Positions 1 to 10,550 of a stretch of 64,000 nt of DNA are shown one piece after another. The position numbers and the translations under genes were made by a program. The notes under the pieces are model-generated. The model was not told the DNA's origin, did not search any database, and worked only from the letters and a program-made list of their open reading frames with translations. The DNA is from Bolinopsis microptera (taxonomy: Eukaryota; Ctenophora; Tentaculata; Lobata; Bolinopsidae): the NCBI RefSeq assembly GCF_026151205.1, contig NC_087073.1, positions 9,091,411-9,155,410 of the forward strand, written 5' to 3'. The first letter of the stretch is position 1. Each line of letters begins with the position of its first letter.

Positions 1-180
1 GCTACACCAGGAAGTGACACATTGGTCAGCTCGCCCGACGACATGTCAACTAGTGACAGACTGGTTTTGCCGCCCCTAGACTCGTTAGAAAGGCCCCCCA
101 TCCCTCCTCGTCCCACCCGGACTCCATCCCGGAGTCCGCCTGCTATTCCCACTTCTATATGTGAGGAGCAGGTCGGCTGA
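1..180 (+). CDS. Terminal exon (partial) of an unidentified gene, proline-rich C-terminus
   Basis: Frame 1 is open from the first base to a TGA at 178-180 and encodes 59 residues rich in Ser, Thr and Pro. The middle contains RPPIPPRPTRTP, which fits class I/II SH3-binding consensus motifs (PxxPxR); SH3 binding is an inference from motif only. The downstream sequence is AT-rich with stops in all frames, so this is the 3' end of a gene whose other exons lie left of the window. No family can be named from this piece. G+C content is much higher than in the following 1.4 kb, which supports coding. The gene is tail-to-tail with the minus-strand FAIM gene. Confidence 0.7.
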   Translation, partial: ATPGSDTLVSSPDDMSTSDRLVLPPLDSLERPPIPPRPTRTPSRSPPAIPTSICEEQVG

Positions 181-504
181 GGGACTCACTTTAGGACAAT
201 TATAGTTCATCAGTTCATGTTATGTTTTGTTGTTTCATATCTCGAGATTGTCGGTTCTGGAAAATGCGAAGATTGCTAGACAGTGGTTGTTGTCAGCTAG
301 TAGCATGTTATTGACGCAAGAAAGGCGCAGCAAACTTGACTTTTCTCTGGAAAGAGAATAAGACTGCGAATCTTAAGACTGTTTTTACGATTTTGATGAA
401 TTTAATGATCGATATTTTGATGTGTTGATTGTATTGATAATTTCAAGACTCTATCATCATTTTATTTGTTTATATATGAGGTTGCTGTGATGTTACGAGG
501 CGAA

Positions 505-510
505 ATTAAA
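505..510 (+). promoter_or_regulatory. Candidate polyadenylation signal (ATTAAA) for the left-edge gene
   Basis: ATTAAA lies 325 bp after the stop codon at 180 and is followed within 15-30 bp by a T/GT-rich stretch. It is the first strong candidate downstream of that gene. Confidence 0.35.
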
Positions 511-1525
511 GTTTTTACCTCTCCTGTTTATTGTTTATAAAAGGTCTTGCTAGATAAAATGGAAAACGAACTTCCTAGTAGACCTAAAACTAACCCAGTA
601 AATTTATCATCAATTGTATTTATTTCTTAGTTAAATCTTGATTCATTACACACTAATTATTAACGTTTTAGTTGAACTTTAGTCCTAAAATTTATTTGTT
701 TATATTCATATTAACTGTCTTTTGATTTATCATTTAGGTATACTTTAGGTTTTATAAAGTCCTAACACATTGCATAATTGACTGATATTGCATTTTGTTT
801 GGACACGTGGGTGTTGAACATATTTTTAGGCTCGGAATGCCAGAATGAGACTAAGCAACAGGCTATACAATTAACCGTTTTGTTTTATTCGTTTCACTCT
901 GTATCTGCTCATACAGCGTTTATGTTTTCTGTTTTTTTACTGCTTGATATGTAAATATACACATTTCCCGTCATGTCCCTAATGATAGTTAAAATCAAAA
1001 ATGTTAAATTATTTATTTTTTTACAATTACAAATTCTGAGTTTTATTTCTTGATTCCAAAAACATAGAAACGATGGAAATTTTTGAACGAAAAGCATAAC
1101 AATAATTTATATTTTTGGTATTCAATATCAACAATTTCGGAATGGCAATATCCATCACACGATAATCAGATGAATATCAATAAACAAAAAGTCTAGCAAT
1201 TTTCCAGCACACATTAAGAAAATAAAGCCTTGCTTTTCAATTAGCCATATTGAAACGAGAAATCTTCTAGAAGATCGAGGTCCTAATAGAAATATTAGAC
1301 AATCTTCAAATAAATGTTATCTCATCCACTTCTGTTGTCTACGTAGTTTCATCAATTGAAATCTTCAAATTAATGGAATTAAATTGGCGGTCCAGCTAAA
1401 CGGTCCAGCTTACTTAAATTGAAGAAAAAAAACCAAATCCTGTATTATAAAGTTATATTATCAGCATAAAATTTGTTTTTCCTACACACATGCAGCCCAT
1501 AGAAAGTCAAAAATACATTAAACCG

Positions 1526-1531
1526 TTTATT
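1526..1531 (-). promoter_or_regulatory. Polyadenylation signal for FAIM
   Basis: Plus-strand TTTATT reads AATAAA on the minus strand, 54 bp after the FAIM stop codon. Spacing and strand fit. Confidence 0.5.
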
Positions 1532-1584
1532 ATCGATCGTGTTTGGTGGAAATCCTAACAAATTTCACGATAATTAATATTGTT

Positions 1585-4500
1585 TCAAGACGCCTCTTCC
1601 ATAGCATCAGGAACTTGAGTGTCCCCGATGAAAAGACTGTAAATAATACCTTCTCTTCTTTTTCCTGATGTTACTGCTCTTATCACCGCTGGTTGGGTAT
1701 CGATCATAAAGTGAGTCTCTGTTCCGTTCTCAGTAAACTCACCCTGGAAGGATATATATGTATGAGATATTAGATATGGGATAAAATGTCTGGAATATAA
1801 CAGAATAGTCATGGTATATTTTGTCAAACACACTTTTTATAAAACATATTAATTATACGAAGTTGCAAGTTGATAAAACAATCATTTAATAAAACAAGAG
1901 TTTGGTTGGTGTAACTGCAAATCTTTGCCCATGTCTTCATATGGAATAAAGGATTTCATTGGTTAAGCAGAGGTTGACTCACCATAGCATCGAGCTTTTG
2001 TCCGTCTAACCACACATTAAGACTGTCTCTCTCTGAAATATTAGATATTTTAAACAAAACTATAACATTTTATTTCCAGACGCTGTGCGCGCTTGTGCGC
2101 GCAATACACTGACTGCCGAAAAACGTTTTTTCTATTATAAATTAGACTTCGCCGCGTTATTTTCCTTAAAGTTTTGGATTGTAATACAGGTTGTAAATTT
2201 GAAGGCCAATATACAGTAGTAGTTTTTATAAGCACGTTAGGCACATCTAGACTTGCTTTCAATTTCAAGTAGAACACATGACATAGTCTGCGCGAATATT
2301 CTTCATCCAGCGACCTATATCATGAGATAACGAATCAAGCTGAGAGCTATGAAATTAGTTATTGAATTCTGAGAATTATTAGTGATAAGGCGATGTTAAT
2401 AACAAAATCAACGGGCAACGAGTGAGGCTGACGTTGACACTGTGCTCCCTGGCCCTGTTCCAACACTTTAACCATGACTCGTCACGAGATTAATTTTGAA
2501 GTTCGGAATTGTCAATTGTGATGTCTGGAGGCTTGGAGCAGTAGCAGATGCTAAGAAAATTTGACTATATTTTTTAGTGCGGTTTAATAAAATTGGCCCC
2601 AAGTATTTGCGGGAGGTGAGAAACTATTTGCACATGCCAGCAGCTCATATACTTGATAAGCAGCTGATTACCCGTTACTGCAAGCGGACTTGTTAGAGCT
2701 AGTTGGGAGTATGATCAGATATTTCAGCACTTTTTTGTTTGTTAAATTTTAGTGAGATGGTTCCAGTCAACTTTTTGCATATCTCGAACTAAAGTTCGGA
2801 CTTGCTTGATTTAGGCAAGCTTATTATTGGTAATAATCAATGTCATGTGTATAAACAATATAATTACTCCACCTCCTAGAAACGCAATCTTGGGGGTGGC
2901 CGACAACTGAACCCAATTGAACATAATTCCCACTTACCAATCAGCTTGATTGGTTAGGGTTGGGGTTAGGGTTAGGGTCAGGGTTAGGGTTTGGGTTAGG
3001 GTTAGAGTTAGGGTTAATCTAAATGTCTTAATTGGGTTCAGTTGTCCGGTAGCCAATATTGGTTCTTAATGTGACAGAACGTGGGGTCCTCAGTGGAAGT
3101 AGTAAATACTTTACATATTATACATCCTGGTATATACTTAATTTATAAGGTATTACGAATATTCTTCGAAACAGAATATAAATTATTGTTTAGAATTTGC
3201 TCTTCGTCGAACATAGTAAAATTCAATTTTTTGACATCTTTGATTTGATTTGACTTCAAGAGTAAGTCTCGGGCACAGCCTCAGCAACACTGGACTGATA
3301 TTGAACGTGAATTGCCGTTTTGACAAGCAATACAAAATTCAGCAATAAAAAAGACAACAAAGTAAATTTAGCATGTAAGAGCTTTTAAGATTTCAAATGA
3401 CACAGCTTGACAAAACTCATTAAACATTAATAAAGTTATACCATGAGAGATTTTAGCTCTGTACAAAATACAAAATCATGAATTATTCTTCAGTTAATTT
3501 CAGCTTCAAATTGTACCTAACCCTCAATCTATTTTCTTATTTTTAAGATTCAAAATCTTACGAGCACGTCCCCGATTCCATTATATAATCAGTCGTTCAT
3601 CAAAAAGTGACCCAGAATTTAGGTCTAACGCACATAACATCATACAAAACAAACACTTCAGGATCCGCTACATTGTTTACACAAGACTGATAAGGACTCC
3701 CATCCTCTGATACGGGCGGCTTTGTGTCCCCTGGTTTACCTCTACAGTAATTCGCCACCACCACCTCACACAGCACGATATCACGTGACTGCGAGAAGTG
3801 GAGAGCGTATGATTCGTCACGTGCCAAGTGGAGACCAGTTCCGTACTTCTTCATAAGAGGAGGTGTGTCGTTCAGGAGGAGACCATGTTGGGCTACAGCC
3901 GTGAGGTCGGTCCCCACAGCAGGGTGGAACAAGTGTAGGGTTTTGTTTTCTTTCAGCCTTTTTGAGAACTGTTTATCTAACAAGTTAGAGGACACAGATT
4001 GGATCTTCGTTGGATTTTCATCTGATTTTAGACATGACATGACAAACTCCTGCTCATCTTTAGTGGCCTCCCTGACACAAGTGTGGTATTCGTGATCTGG
4101 ATCCTCCTTGCCTGTCACAATTCCCGCACATCTCGGTACAGAGCGGTGTATGGGTCTCCTGCAAATCTTCCTGATGTTTCTGCAATTATCCTCCTTCATC
4201 TGCATCCCCCCGAACAATAGCACAAAATCAGAGTCTGATATCTTGAAATGCTGTTTCTCACTCCCGTTAAGATAGGCTGTCTCTATCACGTGACTTGGCA
4301 ACTCAAGTTGAGGAGTGTGTTTACCTTGAGTTACACAGGACGGGAACTCATGCCACACGTTATCCATCTCCTCCCAGTGCCAGTGGTAGGCAGTTGCCAG
4401 GGAGCCCAGGTGTCGTCCTCCATGTACTGGACCCGTGGACATACGCCGTATCCGGAAATCTCCATCCATCATAGTCATAGTAGGGAAGTCTATGATAGCA

Positions 4501-7500
4501 ATACTGCCATTAATCTTGATCTCCACTGTCCTAATAATAGGATTACAGTAAGCTTTCTCCAGGATCAGGACACTATCCCTGTCCCAGTTGTCCCAAGTAG
4601 CATCTTCTGTCATGTATTGCCACCAGAACGGCAAGTTTATGTGGTGAAATGGACACGAGTCACTTTTACCACACTTTCCCACCAAGTTCCACACACAAAT
4701 CTCACAATCGTGGTTGTGTATTTTCGTGTCATTTTGCAGCATGTTCATAGCAATGGCTGTCACTGAAGTCTGAGAGTTGATAACTTGAAGGAGGGCTTTT
4801 GAGTCCATGCGTAGGCCCCCACAAGTATCGACTATCTTCCGATTATGCTTGGAATTCATATCATGGGAGTGGGAACAGGAGGCATCAAAATTCTTACAGT
4901 GTCCAGATGCGAACTTCTTGCACAGATGGAAAAAGAGACAAGGTCCAAGACATCCTGTGTCACTGTTGTAATATTCACAAACCTGCGGAAATCTCAACTG
5001 ATCCGGGGTGCACTTCTCGAACAAGATCGGAGTTTCCGGCCGGATAATGAACTTTGTGTATTTCAGGAGACGTTTCAGAAGTATGGGACTGAGTTTCTGC
5101 AACAAAGGATATTTCTTGTAAATGACAGCATTGTCCGGGTTTTTACTGATGTTCTGTCTACACGTCTTGCACGTGCTGATCTTGCTAGGCCAGTGTGTAC
5201 ACACGTGGAACGCGCCACACTTACAGTCCTCATCACGGCACACCATGAAGGGTACCGAGATAACAATCCTGTTCTCCTTTCCTCGCTTGATAAGAGAGCA
5301 GTGATTGTCAACAAAGAGCAGTGGACCTCCTGCACCAGCTACAAGTTTGAAGTACTGTTTGTTTTGTCCGTACACCCGGTTGAAGAGTTGTAAAACATGC
5401 TGTTTTCCACCAACATCCAGCAGGCTGACCAACAGATCTAATTCCACTTCTTCAGCCATGTTCTAACCGAGGTTCTCCTAACAAACTTCCTGGTTTCTTG
5501 GTTTAACAAATTAAAGTGGACGATAAAGAAGATACACGCGTTAATACACGACTATAATTCACAAAGAGACAATGTATCGCTACGGCAGCTTGCAAGATGA
5601 ATCGAAAAAGAACATGTTTGCAATTCCTTCGTGACTATAGAATCCGTGCTTGCCACCCGCCATCACACCAATGTTAGGTGCAATAGTCTGCTTCATAATC
5701 GTGATTATTTAACATTGTGATAATTTCGTGAACCATGTTGATCCATTGGCATGCACAATATTGCGAGTAATGGACTATTCCACAGAATTGAAAAAACGAT
5801 AAACGAGACATGCATAATATTGAATAATTACTAAATCGGAACCAAATAGGGGCATACAAACTGGACTGCAATGTAATATGTAGTACCGTAAAGTACGCAA
5901 TTCTTGGGCAAATTAGTGAATCTGTTGCCATGGGCACACTGTAACGGAGAAACTCGAGGGGGCCGGCATATTTACTAAGAGCTGACAATTAGGACACTGC
6001 TACTAGACCAAGAGTATGTAAAGAGCCGAGCATCATAGCATGCCTGCATAAATTATGTTCCGAACTGAATGAAACATAATATACCCCATGCAACTAATTT
6101 CTCGAATTTCAACTGTTAATTTTACAAATTTTAAGTGCGAACAATAACATTCGGAATAAGCATTCTAAATATGAATATGGGGTGTTAACATTGTTGCGAA
6201 ACGTTCATTTTTTCAAAGTTTAAAGACCAAAATCGAATTGAGCATTGACCGGCACGGATGACTTTGAAGCATGAGTTTTGGGAATGAAATTAGCTGGGTG
6301 TTTTTTTTGGTGTAATATTTCAATTTGTGTTCAAATTTTGTTCGCATGATTTCAATTAATATTTTTCATTCGTCTTCATCCAATCATGCTCATGACTCTA
6401 AATGGTAATATAATATTTTGTCTGTTAGATTACATTAATCAGATAACTTGTAGATAAATTAACAGATTAATAAAACACAGATTAAATTATAACGAACCGA
6501 GGACGACTCTGTGAGGGTTTCCTCCTACTCGTGGTATCCACGTTCTACATACTTTCTTCCTGTTTTCAACAAATCTCTTCAAACTCTTCCCATCCACCTC
6601 CAGTATGTAGGTGTAACTAAGGGGAATTTAGTATGATTAATAGAATATATTTAACATTCAAGGGGATACTAATTTTGTTAAAGCTACATGGCAATTCTTA
6701 TTTCTTCGTGATGTTCAACTAACTTTGTTGGTCAGCTCATTTAAGTTTTGCAAAAACGAAAATAACTTGGATAAAACGCTTAGTCGGTGTGCAACTCATA
6801 ATTTGACAGTTATTTATTTACATAATCAATGTGAAATATTATGAACATAACTCGAAGCACACCTAGATCAGCACACCCCATGCAAATCAGCAGCAGAGCT
6901 GGTTTGTGTTTATAATTATAGACAAGTATTCGTGTTGATTATTGGACAAATACTACAGTTGAAACGCCATCCACGAAATTTCATGGTATTCCACCATAAT
7001 ACAAAGAGGAAATTCGATCACCATTTGTTGCCCACAGGAAGGACAGAATTAAACTCACTAAGATTGTTTGAAACTTCCTTCATAGTCCCCATGAAGGGAC
7101 CTGAGAATTATATAATAAAAATCAATACAACAGGATTAACTATTTAATAATTGAATCTAGCGTCAAGAATCCATTTTCATACCACATTTTCATACCACTA
7201 GACAAAAAAAAATTGAAAATACCGATACCCAAAGCCGCACCGAACGGAATTGATTCATTATGGCACTTACTTAAGACCATTTGCTTCGATAATGACACAA
7301 GCTTTGTATTTCCCTATCAAGAAAGACTCCTTGCCAACAAGTTTAAACTGCCAGCCTGTGTTCCGGACTTCTTTACCGTCAACTAAAATAACTCTCCGGC
7401 CACTGGTTGTACCGTGCTGAAACCTAAGCAATTCAATGTTAATTATTAATTATTAATTAATTAGTTCAACGTTTATTAAAGAATCTATAATTGAAGTTAG

Positions 7501-7726
7501 CTATCGGAAGTTCTAGCCAATTGGTTGGTTCTTCTGGTCAGTGAGAGGAACAATCTGTAATGTAGTATAATATGTAGTTTAAATATAACTGTCTTTACAA
7601 ATTCAAGTTAAATTTCAAAGGAGTAAAGACCGAATGTGGGGGTGCACACCTGACACAGTGTTTTCCATCGGGTAAGTTGAGATCCCACTGCGCTACATCA
7701 TCATAACTTTCTAAGTCATTTGACAT
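1585..7726 (-). CDS. FAIM: Fas apoptotic inhibitory molecule (FAIM1), five coding exons
   Basis: Coding exons on the minus strand are 7650-7726, 7271-7423, 6498-6616, 1983-2032 and 1585-1743. They sum to 558 nt (185 aa, close to the usual ~180), every junction has GT-AG ends and phases agree. Landmarks of the family are visible: an N-terminal AQWDLNLPDG, then FQHGTTSGRR, VDGKEV, FKLVGKE, YILEVDGKSLKRF, LNVWLDGQK, GTETHF and SGKRREGIIYSLFI near the C-terminus. FAIM is a small all-beta cytosolic protein implicated in protection from Fas-induced death and from stress-induced protein aggregation. For exon 2 the acceptor TTAG at 7424-7427 was preferred to a nearby TTTCAG because only it restores the conserved F-x-HGTTSG. 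A T-rich acceptor two bases before the ATG suggests an untranslated upstream exon. Intron 3 (2033-6497) contains another gene. Confidence 0.93.
2033..2901. other. FAIM intron 3, 3' part
   Basis: AT-rich intron. No open frame bounded by splice sites, and nothing recognised before the inverted-repeat element at 2902. Confidence 0.5.
2902..3046. mobile_element. Small inverted-repeat element (MITE-like) enclosing a telomere-like array
   Basis: A perfect 17-bp inverted repeat, GACAACTGAACCCAATT at 2902-2918 and its complement at 3030-3046, bounds 111 bp. The interior at 2951-3017 is a degenerate (TTAGGG)n array with variants such as TTGGGG, TCAGGG and TTTGGG. Similarity of the arms continues a few bases outward imperfectly. 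No transposase is present, so if mobile it is non-autonomous. I did not find a convincing target-site duplication. Confidence 0.6.
3047..3599. other. Region 3' of the PARP-like gene
   Basis: AT-rich, no open frames of note. Presumably contains the 3' UTR of the minus-strand gene starting at 5459. I could not place a convincing AATAAA on that strand. Confidence 0.4.
3600..5459 (-). CDS. PARP12/PARP13-like CCCH zinc-finger, WWE and PARP-domain protein, intronless
   Basis: A single 619-residue frame with ATG at 5459. The N-terminus (about 1-60) resembles the winged-helix start of PARP12/13. Zinc-binding clusters follow: VCRDEDCKCGAFHVC near 73-87, C-x8-C-x3-C-x3-H at 161-178, C-x7-C-x6-C-x3-H at 180-199, and a finger near 255-272 followed by LPFWWQ, the hallmark join to WWE in this family. 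WWE-type segments lie near 280-330 and 355-425. A C-terminal PARP fold spans about 505-619 (LFHPAVGTDL, YGTGLHLARDESYA, SCVNNVADPEVFVLYD). The catalytic triad positions read His512, His544 and Val602, not H-Y-E or H-Y-I, so ADP-ribosyl transfer is predicted to be lost, as in mammalian PARP13/ZAP, an RNA-binding antiviral factor. RNA binding is inferred from the family. The gene sits inside FAIM intron 3 on the same strand. Confidence 0.88.
   Translation of the reverse strand: MAEEVELDLLVSLLDVGGKQHVLQLFNRVYGQNKQYFKLVAGAGGPLLFVDNHCSLIKRGKENRIVISVPFMVCRDEDCKCGAFHVCTHWPSKISTCKTCRQNISKNPDNAVIYKKYPLLQKLSPILLKRLLKYTKFIIRPETPILFEKCTPDQLRFPQVCEYYNSDTGCLGPCLFFHLCKKFASGHCKNFDASCSHSHDMNSKHNRKIVDTCGGLRMDSKALLQVINSQTSVTAIAMNMLQNDTKIHNHDCEICVWNLVGKCGKSDSCPFHHINLPFWWQYMTEDATWDNWDRDSVLILEKAYCNPIIRTVEIKINGSIAIIDFPTMTMMDGDFRIRRMSTGPVHGGRHLGSLATAYHWHWEEMDNVWHEFPSCVTQGKHTPQLELPSHVIETAYLNGSEKQHFKISDSDFVLLFGGMQMKEDNCRNIRKICRRPIHRSVPRCAGIVTGKEDPDHEYHTCVREATKDEQEFVMSCLKSDENPTKIQSVSSNLLDKQFSKRLKENKTLHLFHPAVGTDLTAVAQHGLLLNDTPPLMKKYGTGLHLARDESYALHFSQSRDIVLCEVVVANYCRGKPGDTKPPVSEDGSPYQSCVNNVADPEVFVLYDVMCVRPKFWVTF
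5460..6497. other. FAIM intron 3, 5' part; region upstream of the PARP-like gene
   Basis: Probably holds the promoter of the nested PARP-like gene, but I see no clear TATA or initiator arrangement. A minus-strand frame is open for about 104 codons (5674-5988) without an early ATG or recognisable domain and is not called. The rest is AT-rich. Confidence 0.4.
6617..7270. other. FAIM intron 2
   Basis: 654 bp of AT-rich intron between exons 2 and 3. Nothing further seen. Confidence 0.5.
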
Positions 7727-7785
7727 ATCTAACAAGAAAACTGAGATGGATTTTTCAGATGAAGACAGCTTTAAATGATGATGAT

Positions 7786-9200
7786 ATGAAACCAAAATAA
7801 GGTACTGGGAGTCAAAATCCCGAATAGAATCGCAAAATCATATTGTCCCAATCTCTGTCCCATTTTCAGTTTTTGAATCTATGAAATTTCCAGGACCAAA
7901 ATTTTACAGTTTTGACTGATTTTTGCACCCACAACTAACTAGTAAGTCAACTATAGATGCCATATGACACGATTGAGTTGCTGGAAGTTTTATTTTGGTC
8001 GGAGGAAGCCCACAGAAGATAGCTTACCAAAACGAAAAGTTGTATTTTCAAAATCCTGTCCCATTTTCAAATATGAAATTTTCTGAACACAAATTTGACA
8101 GATTGGATGAACTTTTTGCCCAGAAACCAATTAGTCAGTTAATTGATGATGGTATGAAACCAAATCGAGGTACTGGGAGTCAAAATCCCGAATAAAATTG
8201 CAAAATCATATTGTCCCAATCTCTGTCCCATTTTCAGTTTTTGAAGATGAAAATTCCACGACCGAAATTTTACAGTTTTGACTGACTTTTCACCCACAAC
8301 CAATTAGCAAGTCAACTTTAGATGCGATATGACACGATTGAGGTGCTGGAAGTTTTATTTTGGTCGGAGGAAGCTCACAGTAGAAAGCTTAACAAAACGA
8401 AAAGTTGTATTTTCAAAATCCTGTCCCATTTTCAAATATGAAATTTTCTGAACACAAATTTGACAGATTGGATGAACTTTTTGCCCAGAAACCAATTAGT
8501 CAGTTAATTGATGATGGTATGAAACCAAATTGAGGTACTGGGAGTCAAAATCCCGAATAAAATTGCAAAATCATATTGTCCCAATCTCTGTCCCATTTTC
8601 AGTTTTTGAAGATGAAAATTCCACGACCGAAATTTTACAGTTTTGACTGACTTTTCACCCACAACCAATTAGCAAGTCAACTTTAGATGCGATATGACAC
8701 GATTGAGGTGCTGGAAGTTTTATTTTGGTCGGAGGAAGCTCACAGTAGAAAGCTTAACAAAACGAAAAGTTGTATTTTCAAAATCCTGTCCCATTTTCAA
8801 ATATGAAATTTTCTGAACACAAATTTGACAGATTGGATTAATTTTTTGTCCAGAAACCAATTAGTCAGTTAATTGATGATGGTATGAAACCAAATTGAGG
8901 TACTGGGAGTCAAAATCCCGAATAAAATTGCAAAATCATATTGTCCCAATCTCTGTCCCATTTTCAGTTTTTGAAGATGAAATTTCCAGGACCGAAATTT
9001 TACAGTTTTGACTGACTTTTTCACCCACAACTATAGATGCCATGTGACACGATTGAGGTGCCCACAGTAGAAAGCTTAACAAAACGAAAAGTTGTATTTT
9101 CAAAATCCTGTCCCATTTTCAAATATGAAATTTTCTGAACACAAATTTGACAGATTGTATGAACTTTTTGCCTAGAAAGCAATTAGTCAGTTAAGGTGAC
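7786..9200. repeat. Tandem satellite, about 365-bp unit, roughly four copies
   Basis: The marker GGTACTGGGAGTCAAAATCC recurs at 7801, 8169, 8534 and 8899, giving spacings of 368, 365 and 365 bp. Whole units align, including the block CAAAATCCTGTCCCATTTTC and the block ATTAGTCAGTTAATTGATGA. The last unit is shortened near 9020-9060 and the array ends around 9200. The array begins about 60 bp upstream of the first coding exon of FAIM, so any FAIM promoter must lie within it, beyond it or in the short gap. Confidence 0.9.
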
Positions 9201-9539
9201 ATACAAACATTTTGCAATCTACAGGAGGAATTACTGGGTTGGGTGCCAAATATACAAATAATCACTTAATTCAACTATAATCACTAAAATATATATTTTG
9301 ATTTCCGCTTTTTACATAATGACATGATTGGTCATCTGGCCAAAAATATCATGGAATTCAGAACCTTTATTGGCACAAGCTACAACATGAAATACCGTTC
9401 TAAGTAATACAACATTTTGGGGTAAATCACATTTAGTATAATAATTTAATTTAATTTGTAAAGTTCGTAGATTACTCTACAGGGTCATCGAATAGTTCGA
9501 CCGCCCTTGTTTTACAGTACACTACATTGTAGATGTTCT
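9201..9539. other. Intergenic region with no gene seen
   Basis: AT-rich sequence between the satellite array and the SINE. No open frame or repeat recognised. Confidence 0.5.
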
Positions 9540-9750
9540 GAAGGAGTATCCTAAGATTCTTGATCTTTTGGCACAGGCACCCCTCCTCATTTAACCCTCA
9601 ATCAAGTTTCCTATCATTCGGCTGAGTCGACCGAAGAGATCGCATAGATCCAATGAATCCTTAGCTACTCCCTGACTGAGTGAAACTGGGATTCGAACCC
9701 TGAACCTTCTGTACAGAAGGCGGAAGCTCTAACCACTAGGCCACCCAGCC
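9540..9750 (-). mobile_element. tRNA-derived SINE, copy 1 (with tRNA-like head)
   Basis: Read on the minus strand, the element begins near 9750 with a tRNA-like head. It has an A-box-like GGCCTAGTGGTTAGAGC and an exact B box, GGTTCGAATCC (complement near 9689-9699). A tRNA-unrelated body follows and is shared with a second copy at 25161-25309, including the block GATCGCATAGATCCAATG in plus orientation. A Pol III promoter head plus a shared unrelated body defines a SINE. It is not a functional tRNA gene because no normal anticodon and acceptor stems form. Confidence 0.8.
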
Positions 9751-10042
9751 ATAGTAACTACAAACAACATACCCAACCTTACCATCCTCCCTCATTATTA
9801 TTTTAAAAGTAAAAAACATACAACAGCAGTAAAATGGACAAAAATACTTACGATCTTAGATGTGAGATATAGTATTTGGGCAGAAAACATATTTCCACAG
9901 TTAGATTACGAAAAATGTATTCGTTATTAAAAATTGTAAACAAATGGTGGTAAACTGATGGTGTATAAACTTTAATAAACTAAACTATGTGTTAGGTGCA
10001 TAGGAAAAATATTTCATATAGTATAAAGCTACAGAAATCAGT

Positions 10043-10512
10043 GACGAATATAAAGTTGGTTAAATTATTATATTGTATGTACAAAACACAATAAATATAT
10101 ATACACTAATAATTATAAATCTAGGCATTAAAATCTGAATTCTAAAGTAATCACATAAAAATGATAATATAAATGTGGCATAAAACATCACGATTAGATA
10201 TAAATATTAATTACACAGTATTGAATAAATTATAAGGCTAATTCTACAACATTTAGCAAAAAATTTCAACCCTTTAAATCTATGGCGAATATAAAGTTGG
10301 TTAAATTAGAAACAGACAGTTGTATGAACAAAACATAATATACACTAATAATTATGAATCTACATATTTAAATCTGAATTCTATTGTAATCACATACAAA
10401 TTATAATATAAATGTGGTATAAAACATCACGATTAGATATAAATATTAATTACACAGTATTGAATAAATTACAAGCTAATCCTGCAACATTTACCAAAGA
10501 TTTTCAACCCTT
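10043..10512. repeat. Imperfect direct duplication, two ~230-bp copies
   Basis: Copy 1 (10043-10274) and copy 2 (10284-10512) align end to end. Both start with CGAATATAAAGTTGGTTAAATT and both contain ACATCACGATTAGATATAAA, with small indels. The pair lies immediately 3' of the SDR stop codon and may be transcribed as its 3' UTR. Confidence 0.85.
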
Positions 10513-10550
10513 GAGGCAATCTGGTACAGTCTGTAAGAAATAGAAACAAT

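Larger units (their letters stand above)
181..1584. other. Intergenic region between two convergent genes
   Basis: AT-rich sequence with stops in every frame and no splice-bounded open stretch on either strand. It presumably holds the 3' UTRs of the left-edge gene and of FAIM. I see no repeat or RNA gene. Confidence 0.6.

Noticed and set aside
2951..3017. TTAGGG array as a possible chromosome end
   Set aside because: It is short, degenerate, internal to a gene intron and bounded by an inverted repeat, so it is interstitial.
5674..5988. Open minus-strand frame of about 104 codons upstream of the PARP-like gene
   Set aside because: No ATG near its start, no domain, and no splice link to either neighbour.
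9689..9745. tRNA-like sequence with a perfect B box
   Set aside because: It does not form a normal cloverleaf and is continuous with a SINE body repeated elsewhere, so it is not a tRNA gene.
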